DNA from: an uncultured Lachnospiraceae bacterium
Lineage (GTDB): Bacteria > Bacillota_A > Clostridia > Lachnospirales > Lachnospiraceae
Assembly: GCA_910587905.1 (NCBI GenBank)
Contig: CAJUOF010000058.1
Location: 1 to 10,340, forward strand
Direction of reading: 5' to 3'
DNA: 10,340 nt
Position numbers and translations under genes: made by a program. Position 1 is the first letter of the stretch; every line of letters starts with the position of its first letter. Positions 1 to 5,705 of this stretch are shown in pieces. The notes beneath the pieces were generated by a model that did not search any database, was not told where the DNA came from, and was given only the letters and a program-made list of their open reading frames with translations.

Positions 1-316
1 CAGGGTGTTTGCTTCCCGGCCCGACCTGTCCGTCCGCGTACATTTTTTCATTTACTTCAAATACACCTCCGGCCATGGGCATAAGCCCGGTACAGATGGC
101 AGAAAATGCATCGACGGTCTCCGGACGGATGTTTTTTTCTTTTAATGTTTTTGCGATAATGGCTTTGCGATAAGGGAGCTGTCCCGCAATACTGGAAAAT
201 GCAGCCAAAGTCTTTGCCGAATGGTCAATGGTCTCCCCAAAAACCTGGTTTTCGTCTTCATATAGAGCTACCTTTGTGGAGGTTGAACCGGGATTTAAGA
301 CAAGGATCCGATACAT
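1..316 (-). CDS. Butyrate-kinase-like acyl kinase, N-terminal 105 residues (cut by window edge)
   Basis: This is the start of an acetate/butyrate kinase (ASKHA fold) protein, a cytoplasmic enzyme expected to convert an acyl phosphate plus ADP into a free acid plus ATP. It opens MYRILVLNPGSTSTKVALYE, the phosphate-binding first strand and loop of butyrate kinases, and also matches the family at HSAK near residue 32, PYRK near 46 and GGVFEVNEKM near 80. The start is the ATG at 316-314, with AAGGAG five bases upstream. It lies inside the end of the phosphate acyltransferase gene (22-base overlap), so translation is probably coupled. Oddly, the usual GRGGL segment after the second helix reads ICTGLM here, and the following GQHASNLG-like stretch reads GPGSKHP, so the invariant arginine region is altered. 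It may act on a substrate other than butyrate. Only about 30% of the gene is visible, so whether the rest is intact is unknown. Confidence 0.85.
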   Translation of the reverse strand, partial: MYRILVLNPGSTSTKVALYEDENQVFGETIDHSAKTLAAFSSIAGQLPYRKAIIAKTLKEKNIRPETVDAFSAICTGLMPMAGGVFEVNEKMYADGQVGPGSKHP

Positions 317-1239
317 GTCTGCTCCTTTCCGTTGAGATATTGGGCGGCCAGAACTGCAAGTGCAATCGAGTTCATCTTTGATGTGTCTGAACTTGCGCGT
401 GAGGTCAATACCATTGGGCGGGCCGCACCCATAATGCAACCGGCTTTTTCACAGGCTGCAAAATACTCCATGGATTTGTTTAAAATATTGCCTGCTTCGA
501 TGTCCGGCGTGATCAGAATGTCCGCATTGCCGGCGACCGGATGCCGGATTCCTTTATGTCTTGCGGCATCGACGGACACTGCGTTGTCCAGCGCAAGGGG
601 GCCCTTCACCAGACAACTGGATATTTTTCCGGTTTCATTCATTTTTGTGAGGGCTTCTGCGTCCAAGGTGGCGGGCATTTTGGGGTTTACCTTCTCCACG
701 GCACAGAGAATTGCGACCTTCGGCTTTTTGTTGCCCATAGCATGAGCCAGCTTGACGCAGCCTTTAATAAGCTCTGCCTTCTGTTCCAGAGTGGGCGCTA
801 TGGTCATGGCAGAGTCACTGATCAGAAACATTCTGTTAAATCCAGGTACCTCCATCAGGCCGACATGGTAAATAAAACTTCCTGTTTTTAATCCATATTC
901 TTTGTGAAGAAGCGCTTTCAATATTATGGAGGTGTCTACAAAGCCCTTCATGGGAAGGGAGGCTTTTCCTGACCTTACCAGTTTGATGGCCCTTTCACAC
1001 GCATTTTCCTTATTTTCTTCCTGTACGATTGTGAAGGGGGCCAGATCGATATTCCTGTTTTTGGCAATCTCACGGATTTCTCCTTCATTTCCAACCAGGA
1101 ATGCGCCTTTGATCATGTTGCTGTTATATGCGTTCCATACAGATAAAAGGACGTCCTCATCCTGGGCTGCCGCCACAGACAAGATCTGCGGCGGCCCATT
1201 CTGTACTTTTTTAATCAGCTCTTTGAAACTTCGAATCAT
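295..1239 (-). CDS. Phosphate acyltransferase of the phosphate butyryltransferase (Ptb) family
   Basis: This 314-residue cytoplasmic enzyme should exchange CoA for phosphate on an acyl-CoA, giving the acyl phosphate used by the kinase encoded next. Its length and motifs fit phosphate butyryltransferases: SDSAMTIAPTLEQKAEL (141-157), GPLALDNAVS (213-222), PVAGNADILITPDIEAGNIL (234-253) and the C-terminal LTSRASSDTSKMNSIALA (278-295), which form the CoA and phosphate site of the PTA/PTB fold. The ATG at 1239 has GGAGG about eight bases upstream. It starts 20 bases after the aldehyde dehydrogenase stop codon and overlaps the kinase gene at its own 3' end, so the three genes form one operon. The acyl group cannot be read from the sequence. 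Butyryl is only the family default, and the upstream aldehyde dehydrogenase suggests the acyl-CoA comes from an aldehyde. The family assignment is secure; the substrate is not. Confidence 0.9.
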   Translation of the reverse strand: MIRSFKELIKKVQNGPPQILSVAAAQDEDVLLSVWNAYNSNMIKGAFLVGNEGEIREIAKNRNIDLAPFTIVQEENKENACERAIKLVRSGKASLPMKGFVDTSIILKALLHKEYGLKTGSFIYHVGLMEVPGFNRMFLISDSAMTIAPTLEQKAELIKGCVKLAHAMGNKKPKVAILCAVEKVNPKMPATLDAEALTKMNETGKISSCLVKGPLALDNAVSVDAARHKGIRHPVAGNADILITPDIEAGNILNKSMEYFAACEKAGCIMGAARPMVLTSRASSDTSKMNSIALAVLAAQYLNGKEQTCIGSLS

Positions 1240-1259
1240 ATCTTCATCCTCCGGGAAGT

Positions 1260-2624
1260 TTAACTCCAGATTTCCTCATCGGTCGGAATTTTTTTATCGG
1301 GCATCACATAAGCAATCCTTGCAATATTTACCAGGTGATTCCACCACAGGTTTTCCGAAGTGGAGTTATTTCCCCAGGTTCCACAGCCTAAGGTGGCTGT
1401 TGGATTGAGGCCATTGTCAAGACTGCCGCCAAGCCCGGAGGAACCGATCATATTCACACCGATGCGGGAGACAGGCAAACGTTCCGCCGCATATTCCACA
1501 TGTGCCTTGTCATTGGAATGGATGACCGAGCTGTGCCCGGCTCCTTCATTTTTTAAATTTGCGGCCGCCACATCCACGGCTTCTTCCCAGGTTTCATAAG
1601 CCCGAATCGCCAGTACCGGACAGAGCTTTTCCTTGGCAAAGGCTTCTTCTTTGCCATATTTTTCAATTTTGACCAAAATTAATTTTGCGTTCTCCGGACA
1701 TGTGAGTCCGGCAAGCTTGGCAATGGCTGCTGGTGCTGCACCGACGATCTCCTTGTTGATTGTTCCGTTTTGGAACATGGCGTCTCTTAAGGCATCAACG
1801 TCGGAGGGCCCACTCACATAGAAAGCCCCAAGCTTCTGAAAGGCCGACACCATGTCCTCATATTTTTCGCCGGGAACATGCACACACTGTTCACAGGTAC
1901 AGAGAACACCATTGTCATAGATGCGGCTGGTCACAATTTTTTGGGCCGCATCGGTGAGATCGACACCTCTGTCAACCAAGGTTTGCACATTGCCTGCCCC
2001 TACGCCGAAGGCCGGCTTTCCGCTGGAATAGGCCGCCTTCACCATGGCTGGGCCACCTGTGGAGATACAGGCATCACACTCCGACATAATAAGGCCGGAA
2101 AGCTCAAGGGCAGGCTCCGGTACGATCTGAATCAAATCCTCAGGTGCGCCAACCTCCTTTAGCGCCTGTCTCATAAGGCTAACAGTTGCAACACCTGTTT
2201 TTTTAGCCCGCGGATGTGGGCCCACAAGAATCGCGTTTCCGCCTTTCAAGGCGATCATCGCGTTCTGCATGGGCGTCATCGTCGGATTGGTAGTTGGTGA
2301 AATAACACCGATGACGCCAATCGGTTTGGCAATTTTTACAATCCCTTCCACGTCATCGTACTCAATGATTCCACGGCTCTTTACGCCTTTTAGCTTTGCC
2401 CACACAGCCTTTGCCTTTCCCTTGTTTTTCTTGACCTTGTCCTCATAAACACCCATACGCGTTTCGTCAACGGCCATCCCAGCCAGCATCTCGCCATGGT
2501 CATAGATGGTCTTGCCAATAGCTCGGACGGCTTGATCGACTTCCTCCTGGGAAAATTGCTCAAATAGTTCCTGTGCGGCGCGGCCTTTTTGAATCAAATG
2601 GAAAATATATTCTCTTGCCTCCAT
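1260..2624 (-). CDS. CoA-acylating aldehyde dehydrogenase (AdhE/SauS-like family)
   Basis: This 454-residue enzyme should oxidise an aldehyde with NAD+ and CoA to the acyl-CoA. Matching elements in order are PIGVIGVISPTTNPT (101-115), GNAILVGPHPRAKKTG (129-144) for nucleotide binding, the catalytic-cysteine block DNGVLCTCEQC (237-247) with Cys242 as the likely nucleophile, KEKLCPVLAI (331-340), GAGHSSVIHS (361-370) and the C-terminal signature TLGCGTWGNNSTSEN (411-425). The last is typical of AdhE aldehyde domains and sulfoacetaldehyde-dehydrogenase-like proteins. There is no alcohol dehydrogenase domain, and I see no clear microcompartment-targeting peptide. GGGAGG lies six bases before the ATG. 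It is the first gene of the operon with the acyltransferase and kinase, so it probably feeds energy-conserving aldehyde oxidation. Two extra cysteines (244, 247) flank the nucleophile. Substrate candidates include aliphatic, hydroxy- and sulfo-aldehydes; nothing in the window decides among them. Confidence 0.9.
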   Translation of the reverse strand: MEAREYIFHLIQKGRAAQELFEQFSQEEVDQAVRAIGKTIYDHGEMLAGMAVDETRMGVYEDKVKKNKGKAKAVWAKLKGVKSRGIIEYDDVEGIVKIAKPIGVIGVISPTTNPTMTPMQNAMIALKGGNAILVGPHPRAKKTGVATVSLMRQALKEVGAPEDLIQIVPEPALELSGLIMSECDACISTGGPAMVKAAYSSGKPAFGVGAGNVQTLVDRGVDLTDAAQKIVTSRIYDNGVLCTCEQCVHVPGEKYEDMVSAFQKLGAFYVSGPSDVDALRDAMFQNGTINKEIVGAAPAAIAKLAGLTCPENAKLILVKIEKYGKEEAFAKEKLCPVLAIRAYETWEEAVDVAAANLKNEGAGHSSVIHSNDKAHVEYAAERLPVSRIGVNMIGSSGLGGSLDNGLNPTATLGCGTWGNNSTSENLWWNHLVNIARIAYVMPDKKIPTDEEIWS

Positions 2625-2640
2625 CCGTTTCCTCCCTTAG
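2625..2640 (-). promoter_or_regulatory. Ribosome-binding site of the aldehyde dehydrogenase gene
   Basis: Read on the minus strand, GGGAGG (2631-2636) lies six bases before the ATG at 2624-2622. This is a strong Shine-Dalgarno match and fixes the start of the first structural gene. Confidence 0.75.
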
Positions 2641-2674
2641 CTCTTGTTTATTCATTGTCCATTGTTGTATGTTA

Positions 2675-2703
2675 AATGTACTACATAGAATGTTCAATTT
2701 CAA
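2675..2703 (-). promoter_or_regulatory. Putative sigma-A promoter of the aldehyde dehydrogenase operon
   Basis: On the minus strand TTGAAA (2703-2698) is followed after 17 bases by TACATT (2680-2675), a good -35 with a weak -10. An overlapping alternative is TTGAAC with TAACAT, also 17 bases apart and six bases further downstream. Either would give a short untranslated leader ahead of the gene starting at 2624. The strong terminator just upstream argues that the operon needs its own promoter. A weak -10 fits a regulated promoter. Confidence 0.5.
2683..2697. promoter_or_regulatory. Candidate operator, copy 1 (aldehyde dehydrogenase promoter)
   Basis: The plus strand reads ACATAGAATGTTCAA. This matches 13 of 15 bases of the motif at 3566-3580 in front of the regulator gene (there ACATAGAACGTTGAA on the minus strand). 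It fills most of the spacer between the proposed -35 and -10, so a bound repressor would block RNA polymerase. The core has partial dyad symmetry (TTGAAC and TTCTA half-sites). Binding by the neighbouring GntR protein is inferred. Confidence 0.5.
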
Positions 2704-2739
2704 TGGTAGAATTCACTAATATTTCAGCTCGGTTTTTGT

Positions 2740-2782
2740 GCGAAATAGAAAAAAGACACGGTTTTTCAACCAATGTCTTTTT
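2740..2782 (-). terminator. Intrinsic terminator of the GntR regulator gene
   Basis: Read on the minus strand, AAAAAGACA (2782-2774) pairs perfectly with TGTCTTTTT (2758-2750). Inside this, GGTT pairs with AACC around a GAAA tetraloop, with a small bulge between the two helices. A run of six T and then CTATTT follows. The hairpin starts about 35 bases after the regulator's stop codon and separates it from the aldehyde dehydrogenase operon. The A-rich side could also give some termination in the other direction. Confidence 0.85.
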
Positions 2783-2816
2783 ACATGTTTTCCTATATGG
2801 AAATTTTTGAAGAAAT

Positions 2817-3533
2817 TTATAAAAGAAGTTCTCTCCAAAGCTCTAATCTTCGTTCCATCAGAACAATAATCCGATTGGGATCCCCTGACTCGAGAACCTC
2901 CACCTCAAACAGATAATTCTCCGGTAACGCTTCCGGTCGTCCTTCTGCAATAGATACCTCGATTGCCTTGTGCCTGGTAAATGCCGCCATTTTATGGACC
3001 AATTCATCCATCTGGGCGACCATACGGTTTTGTGCCATTTTTGCGATCTGCACATTAAAGTCGACAGCGGCCCGATACATTTCCTCCTGATCGGCAGGTA
3101 CTTTCTTTGACACTTCCAGAAATGCTTCTCCTAAACGCCGAAGTTTGACAAGAGATTCCGGTGTGGATTTCTTCATCGCCAGCAGGGTAATGGAATAAGC
3201 GTTGGCAATTTTATATTCCAGCAATTCATCCATAGAATGCTCCGACAGGATCATACCGTATAACATGGAATCCATAAGTTTGGGGTTGTAGTCTTGGACA
3301 ACAAAGGTTCCCTCGGCGCGTCTTACTTCCAGAACACCAAAGGCCACCAGGACTTTGATTGCCTCACGGACGGCATTGCGGCTGACTCCCATATTTTCAC
3401 TGAATTCGAGTTCGGTTGGTATTTTGTCTCCAGGCTTCAGATCTCCTCGGATCAGAGCATCCGTAATTTGTTCGATGATCACATCAGAGATGGAGCCCTT
3501 CGGCATTTTTTTAAACAGTAAATTGTCCGACAT
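2817..3533 (-). CDS. GntR-family transcriptional regulator, FadR/FCD type
   Basis: This 238-residue DNA-binding regulator probably controls the aldehyde-oxidation operon downstream. Residues 13-80 form a GntR winged helix: ITDALIRGDLKPGDKIPTE, then the recognition helix in NMGVSRNAVREAIKVLVAFG and the wing VRRAEGTFV. Residues from about 100 to 235 are an all-helical FCD-type ligand domain. At the four positions where FCD proteins usually carry metal ligands (Asp and three His) I align Ala156, Asn160, Tyr207 and Arg229, so metal binding is doubtful and the effector may be bound without it, as in FadR. The ATG at 3533 has GGAGG eight bases upstream. The gene has its own promoter and a strong terminator. 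A motif just downstream of its -10, shared with the operon promoter, suggests autoregulation. Family secure; effector unknown, plausibly the aldehyde, its precursor or an acyl-CoA. Confidence 0.92.
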   Translation of the reverse strand: MSDNLLFKKMPKGSISDVIIEQITDALIRGDLKPGDKIPTELEFSENMGVSRNAVREAIKVLVAFGVLEVRRAEGTFVVQDYNPKLMDSMLYGMILSEHSMDELLEYKIANAYSITLLAMKKSTPESLVKLRRLGEAFLEVSKKVPADQEEMYRAAVDFNVQIAKMAQNRMVAQMDELVHKMAAFTRHKAIEVSIAEGRPEALPENYLFEVEVLESGDPNRIIVLMERRLELWRELLL

Positions 3534-3565
3534 TTTTTCGGCCTCCGCCTATGGATGGTACTTTG

Positions 3566-3580
3566 TTCAACGTTCTATGT
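3566..3580. promoter_or_regulatory. Candidate operator, copy 2 (regulator promoter)
   Basis: The minus strand reads ACATAGAACGTTGAA, starting one base after the -10 hexamer of the regulator promoter and so covering the transcription start. It differs at two positions from the copy at 2683-2697. TGGTA (3556-3560) and TACCA (3586-3590) lie symmetrically around it and could be outer contacts. The placement suits repression of the regulator by its own product. Confidence 0.5.
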
Positions 3581-3581
3581 C

Positions 3582-3610
3582 ATTATACCAATATTTTTTT
3601 TATATTTCAA
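3582..3610 (-). promoter_or_regulatory. Sigma-A promoter of the GntR regulator gene
   Basis: On the minus strand TTGAAA (3610-3605) and a perfect TATAAT (3587-3582) are separated by exactly 17 bases with an A/T-rich spacer. Transcription would start near 3575, about 40 bases before the regulator's ATG. The -35 begins two bases after the stop codon of the upstream hemerythrin gene, so the two units are packed tightly. Confidence 0.8.
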
Positions 3611-3611
3611 T

Positions 3612-4547
3612 CTATAATATTGATGAGCCGCAGGCGGCGGCTCCATTCCTCATCCTATTTTTCACGTGCCAGGTGCGGTAACAAAAGATAAAATAACCGG
3701 ACTTGGAACCGAACAGCAAGCTGCAGTGGCAGCCTTTCATAAAAGCGGTACGGAAGCTGTCCGTGTCCAGGAGACTGTCCGCATCCAGGGCGTGTGCGGC
3801 ATGACCATGGAAAAACTGTTCCATGTGTAAAAAGAGCGGTTCAAAGACCTGCAGGAGAACCTCGTCTGCCGGCCGGTCGTCAGACGGCGGAGGGAGCCTT
3901 CGCTTTCCATAAATTTTTTCAAGCCCTCTGTGGAGCAGAGGCTTTTCCACTCCCAGAAAGAGCCGAAGCCGAAGCTCGTCTTCCACATCATAACACTGTT
4001 GACAGTAGAAGGCGTTTCCGATGCTCCGCCCTTTGTAATCCGGATTGACAAGCTTTGCCTCCACATGGAACACGTCCTGCATGGCATGGCCGACGGCCCG
4101 GGATATGAGGTCTGTTTGACCAGAGCAGTGACAGCTTGTTTTGACTACCTTTTTTTTAACGATCGCCTGATCTTCTTTCATGATATGCTCAACCAGCCAA
4201 TTTTGCATCGTATCTGTCAGGTGATGGATGGCTGACGGAGCATACTCAGATAATTCCAGCTCTTTTTTTAAAGAAACCAGGGTTTCATCCCTGAAATGAT
4301 CGTGGATCCGTTTGTGGTGCGTATATCCGGTATATCGGATGGAGCGCATGTATTCCTCTTCTTCCGAGAAATGCGCCATGGAGTAGGCTTCCAGATATTT
4401 GACGAGCTCTTTGCAGGTATGCCGGGTCGCTGACGCATCGTCGGAAAGATCAATCATCTTGTGTATGATCCGAAAAAGTTTGGCGTGTGCTTTGTCGATG
4501 ATGTCCACGCCGATATTGAATGAGTTATCCCACGCGACCTTTTTCAT
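3612..4547 (-). CDS. Bacteriohemerythrin with C-terminal uncharacterised domain, copy A
   Basis: This 311-residue soluble protein starts with a bacteriohemerythrin four-helix bundle (about 1-132), whose di-iron site reversibly binds oxygen in known members. All ligands are visible: His21, His59, Glu63 (HFSEE), His78, His82 (HKRIH), His121 and Asp126 (HIMKED). Residues 145-295 form a second domain shared with the adjacent paralogue. It contains FYCQQCYD (a CxxC pair at 182-185), a strand-like RLRLFLGVEKPLL, and LLFGSKSGYFIFCYRTW near the end. Its alternating pattern faintly recalls CheX-like phosphatase domains, but I cannot confirm that. The ATG has AAAGGAG about six bases upstream. Compared with its paralogue it has about 14 extra C-terminal residues (RMRNGAAACGSSIL). 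No signal peptide or membrane segment is apparent. Likely roles are oxygen sensing, storage or scavenging in an anaerobe. Confidence 0.88.
   Translation of the reverse strand: MKKVAWDNSFNIGVDIIDKAHAKLFRIIHKMIDLSDDASATRHTCKELVKYLEAYSMAHFSEEEEYMRSIRYTGYTHHKRIHDHFRDETLVSLKKELELSEYAPSAIHHLTDTMQNWLVEHIMKEDQAIVKKKVVKTSCHCSGQTDLISRAVGHAMQDVFHVEAKLVNPDYKGRSIGNAFYCQQCYDVEDELRLRLFLGVEKPLLHRGLEKIYGKRRLPPPSDDRPADEVLLQVFEPLFLHMEQFFHGHAAHALDADSLLDTDSFRTAFMKGCHCSLLFGSKSGYFIFCYRTWHVKNRMRNGAAACGSSIL
3625..3643 (-). terminator. GC-rich hairpin at the 3' end of hemerythrin copy A, possible weak terminator
   Basis: GAGCCGC and GCGGCTC form a perfect seven-pair stem with a five-base loop. It lies within the last codons of the gene and ends 11 bases before the stop codon. 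The sequence after it (ATCAATATTATAG) is A/T-rich but has no T-run, so termination would be weak. No better terminator exists before the regulator promoter. Confidence 0.35.
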
Positions 4548-4589
4548 AAAGGTCTCCTTTCCAGATTCTTGTTGGCATTCCTCCTTTGT

Positions 4590-4595
4590 ATTATA
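4590..4595 (-). promoter_or_regulatory. Possible -10 element for hemerythrin copy A
   Basis: A perfect TATAAT on the minus strand lies in the 90-base gap between the hemerythrin genes, 42 bases before the copy A start codon. No good -35 lies 17 bases upstream (TAAGCA). Copy A may therefore have an activator-dependent promoter of its own as well as read-through from copy B, since I see no terminator between them. Confidence 0.4.
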
Positions 4596-4637
4596 TGAAT
4601 CGTATTTCTATTTGCTTACTTTCTTCTAAAAGCTCAG

Positions 4638-5528
4638 TTATTTTCTCACTCGCCAGGTGCGGTAACAGAAGATAAAATATCCGGATTTAGAGCCGAACAG
4701 CAGGCGGCAGGGATAACCTTTCATAAAATCTGTGCGGAACTCATCCGTATCCAACAGGTTGTCTTTATCCGGCACCTTCTCTGCCTCACCCTGGAAGAAT
4801 TTCCCCATATGTTCGAAAAGCTGTTGGAAGATCCGCAGGAGGATTTCATTTGCTGGACGGACGCCTGACATGGTCGCCGCCCTTCGTTTCCCATAGAGCT
4901 TTTCCAGCCCCCTTTGAAGTAAGGGCTCTTCGATTCCCAGAAGAAGGCGCAGCCGGATTCCGCCTTCGATGTCGTAGCACTGGTGGCAGTAGAAGCCGTT
5001 TCCGATGTTTTCTCCTTTGTAATCGGTGTTGATCAGTTTCATTTCCGTCTGAAACACGTCCTGGGCGGCCCGGTTCACGGCCTTGGAGATCAAAGCGGCC
5101 TGGGAGGAAAAATCATAGCCAGCCCCCACGTTTTTTTTCACGATGGCCTGGTCCGCTTTCATGATGTGTTCGGCCAGCCAGTTCTGCATGGTGCCCAAAA
5201 GACGCTGAACGGCCATCGGGGAGTAATTGGACAGCTCCAGGTCTTTTTTGAGGGAGACCAGAGTTTTGTCCCTGAAATTGTCATGGCTCCGTTTGTGCTG
5301 TGCGTATCCACTGTACCGGATCGAGCGCATGTATGCCTCCTCCTCCGCGAAATGCGCCATAGAATAGGTTTCCAGATATTTGAGCATTTCCTGGCAGGTA
5401 TGTTTTGGAGTAGCTGAATCGTCGGAAAGATCGATCATTCTATGTATGATCCGAAAAAGCTTGGCATGTGCCTTGTCTATGACATCTACACCGATATTGA
5501 ACTTCTCATCCCATGCGATCTTTTCCAT
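4638..5528 (-). CDS. Bacteriohemerythrin with C-terminal uncharacterised domain, copy B
   Basis: This 296-residue paralogue of the next gene has the same two-part layout. The hemerythrin bundle (1-132) has a complete di-iron ligand set: His21, His59, Glu63, His78, His82, His121 and Asp126. The C-terminal domain (about 146-296) carries FYCHQCYD (CxxC at 181-184), IRLRLLLGIEEPLL, a helical stretch NEILLRIFQQLFEHMGKFF (227-245) and the closing LLFGSKSGYFIFCYRTW. It ends right after this motif, which is probably the ancestral end of the domain. The ATG at 5528 has GGGAGG about 12 bases upstream, slightly far. It is transcribed from a strong promoter (5571-5599) divergent from the alarmone synthetase and is probably the first gene of a two-gene unit with copy A. 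It lacks a signal peptide and should be cytoplasmic. Oxygen binding follows from the family; what the second domain does is unknown. Confidence 0.88.
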   Translation of the reverse strand: MEKIAWDEKFNIGVDVIDKAHAKLFRIIHRMIDLSDDSATPKHTCQEMLKYLETYSMAHFAEEEAYMRSIRYSGYAQHKRSHDNFRDKTLVSLKKDLELSNYSPMAVQRLLGTMQNWLAEHIMKADQAIVKKNVGAGYDFSSQAALISKAVNRAAQDVFQTEMKLINTDYKGENIGNGFYCHQCYDIEGGIRLRLLLGIEEPLLQRGLEKLYGKRRAATMSGVRPANEILLRIFQQLFEHMGKFFQGEAEKVPDKDNLLDTDEFRTDFMKGYPCRLLFGSKSGYFIFCYRTWRVRK

Positions 5529-5570
5529 AATAAACCGTCCCTCCCGTTTTTTGTTATTTTTCTGCTTTTT

Positions 5571-5599
5571 ATTATAGTGGCCTTTTTTCTGTTTGTCTA
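5571..5599 (-). promoter_or_regulatory. Sigma-A promoter of the hemerythrin genes
   Basis: On the minus strand TAGACA (5599-5594; five of six consensus bases) and a perfect TATAAT (5576-5571) are 17 bases apart. The start point would be near 5564, leaving a leader of about 36 bases. This is the strongest promoter in the intergenic region and is oriented away from the alarmone synthetase gene. Confidence 0.8.
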
Positions 5600-5646
5600 C
5601 TTTTGCTCGAAAAATCAGAAGCGTTTTTCCACTCCCATAAAAAATG

Positions 5647-5655
5647 TGCTATAAT
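5647..5655 (+). promoter_or_regulatory. Extended -10 promoter of the alarmone synthetase gene
   Basis: TGCTATAAT is a perfect extended -10 element. The -35 region 17 bases upstream (TTCCAC) is poor, which extended -10 promoters tolerate. Transcription would start near 5662, about 35-45 bases before the likely start codon. It may also drive addB and addA, since no terminator is seen after the synthetase gene. Confidence 0.7.
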
Positions 5656-5705
5656 AGATTTCATCATTGGCAGGAGAGCCGAGAACACGCGGGAGGATGA
5701 TTGCT

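Larger units (their letters stand above)
3612..5528 (-). repeat. Tandem gene duplication (two hemerythrin-fusion genes)
   Basis: The genes at 3612-4547 and 4638-5528 are direct repeats of about 0.9 kb separated by 90 bases. Aligned by hand without gaps, 96 of the first 130 residues are identical. The C-terminal domains are also close, for example at DVF, DYKG, the CxxC motif, RGLEK and GSKSGYFIFCYRTW. DNA similarity is obvious near the 3' ends (the shared CCAGGTGCGGTAACA on the plus strand at 3668 and 4652). The intergenic and promoter sequences are not recognisably duplicated. Confidence 0.85.

Noticed and set aside
332..1408. Long plus-strand reading frames opposite the acyltransferase and the dehydrogenase end.
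   Set aside because: They are antisense shadows of well-supported minus-strand genes, with no recognisable domains or ribosome-binding sites.
2659..2706. CCATTG and CAATGG inverted repeat flanking the operon promoter.
   Set aside because: Six-base arms separated by 36 bases are too short and distant to support a claim. The shared 15-base motif between them is stronger evidence.
2641..2816. A riboswitch or T-box in the leader of the aldehyde dehydrogenase operon.
   Set aside because: The gap is explained by the regulator's terminator, a promoter and an operator-like motif. The remaining leader is too short for a known riboswitch.
4525..4578. A 17-codon reading frame (MPTRIWKGDLYEKGRVG) overlapping the start of hemerythrin copy A, like a leader peptide.
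   Set aside because: Its AAAGGAGG lies only one base before the ATG, and the predicted transcription start falls inside that Shine-Dalgarno sequence. It is probably not translated.
5609..5629. A/T inverted repeat (GAAAAA and TTTTTC) in the divergent promoter region, as an operator or terminator.
   Set aside because: Only six weak pairs with a nine-base loop in A/T-rich sequence, so chance is likely.
5667..5705. Starting the alarmone synthetase at the TTG at 5667.
   Set aside because: It has no ribosome-binding site and would lie about five bases from the predicted transcription start. The GGGAGG at 5691-5696 points to a later start.
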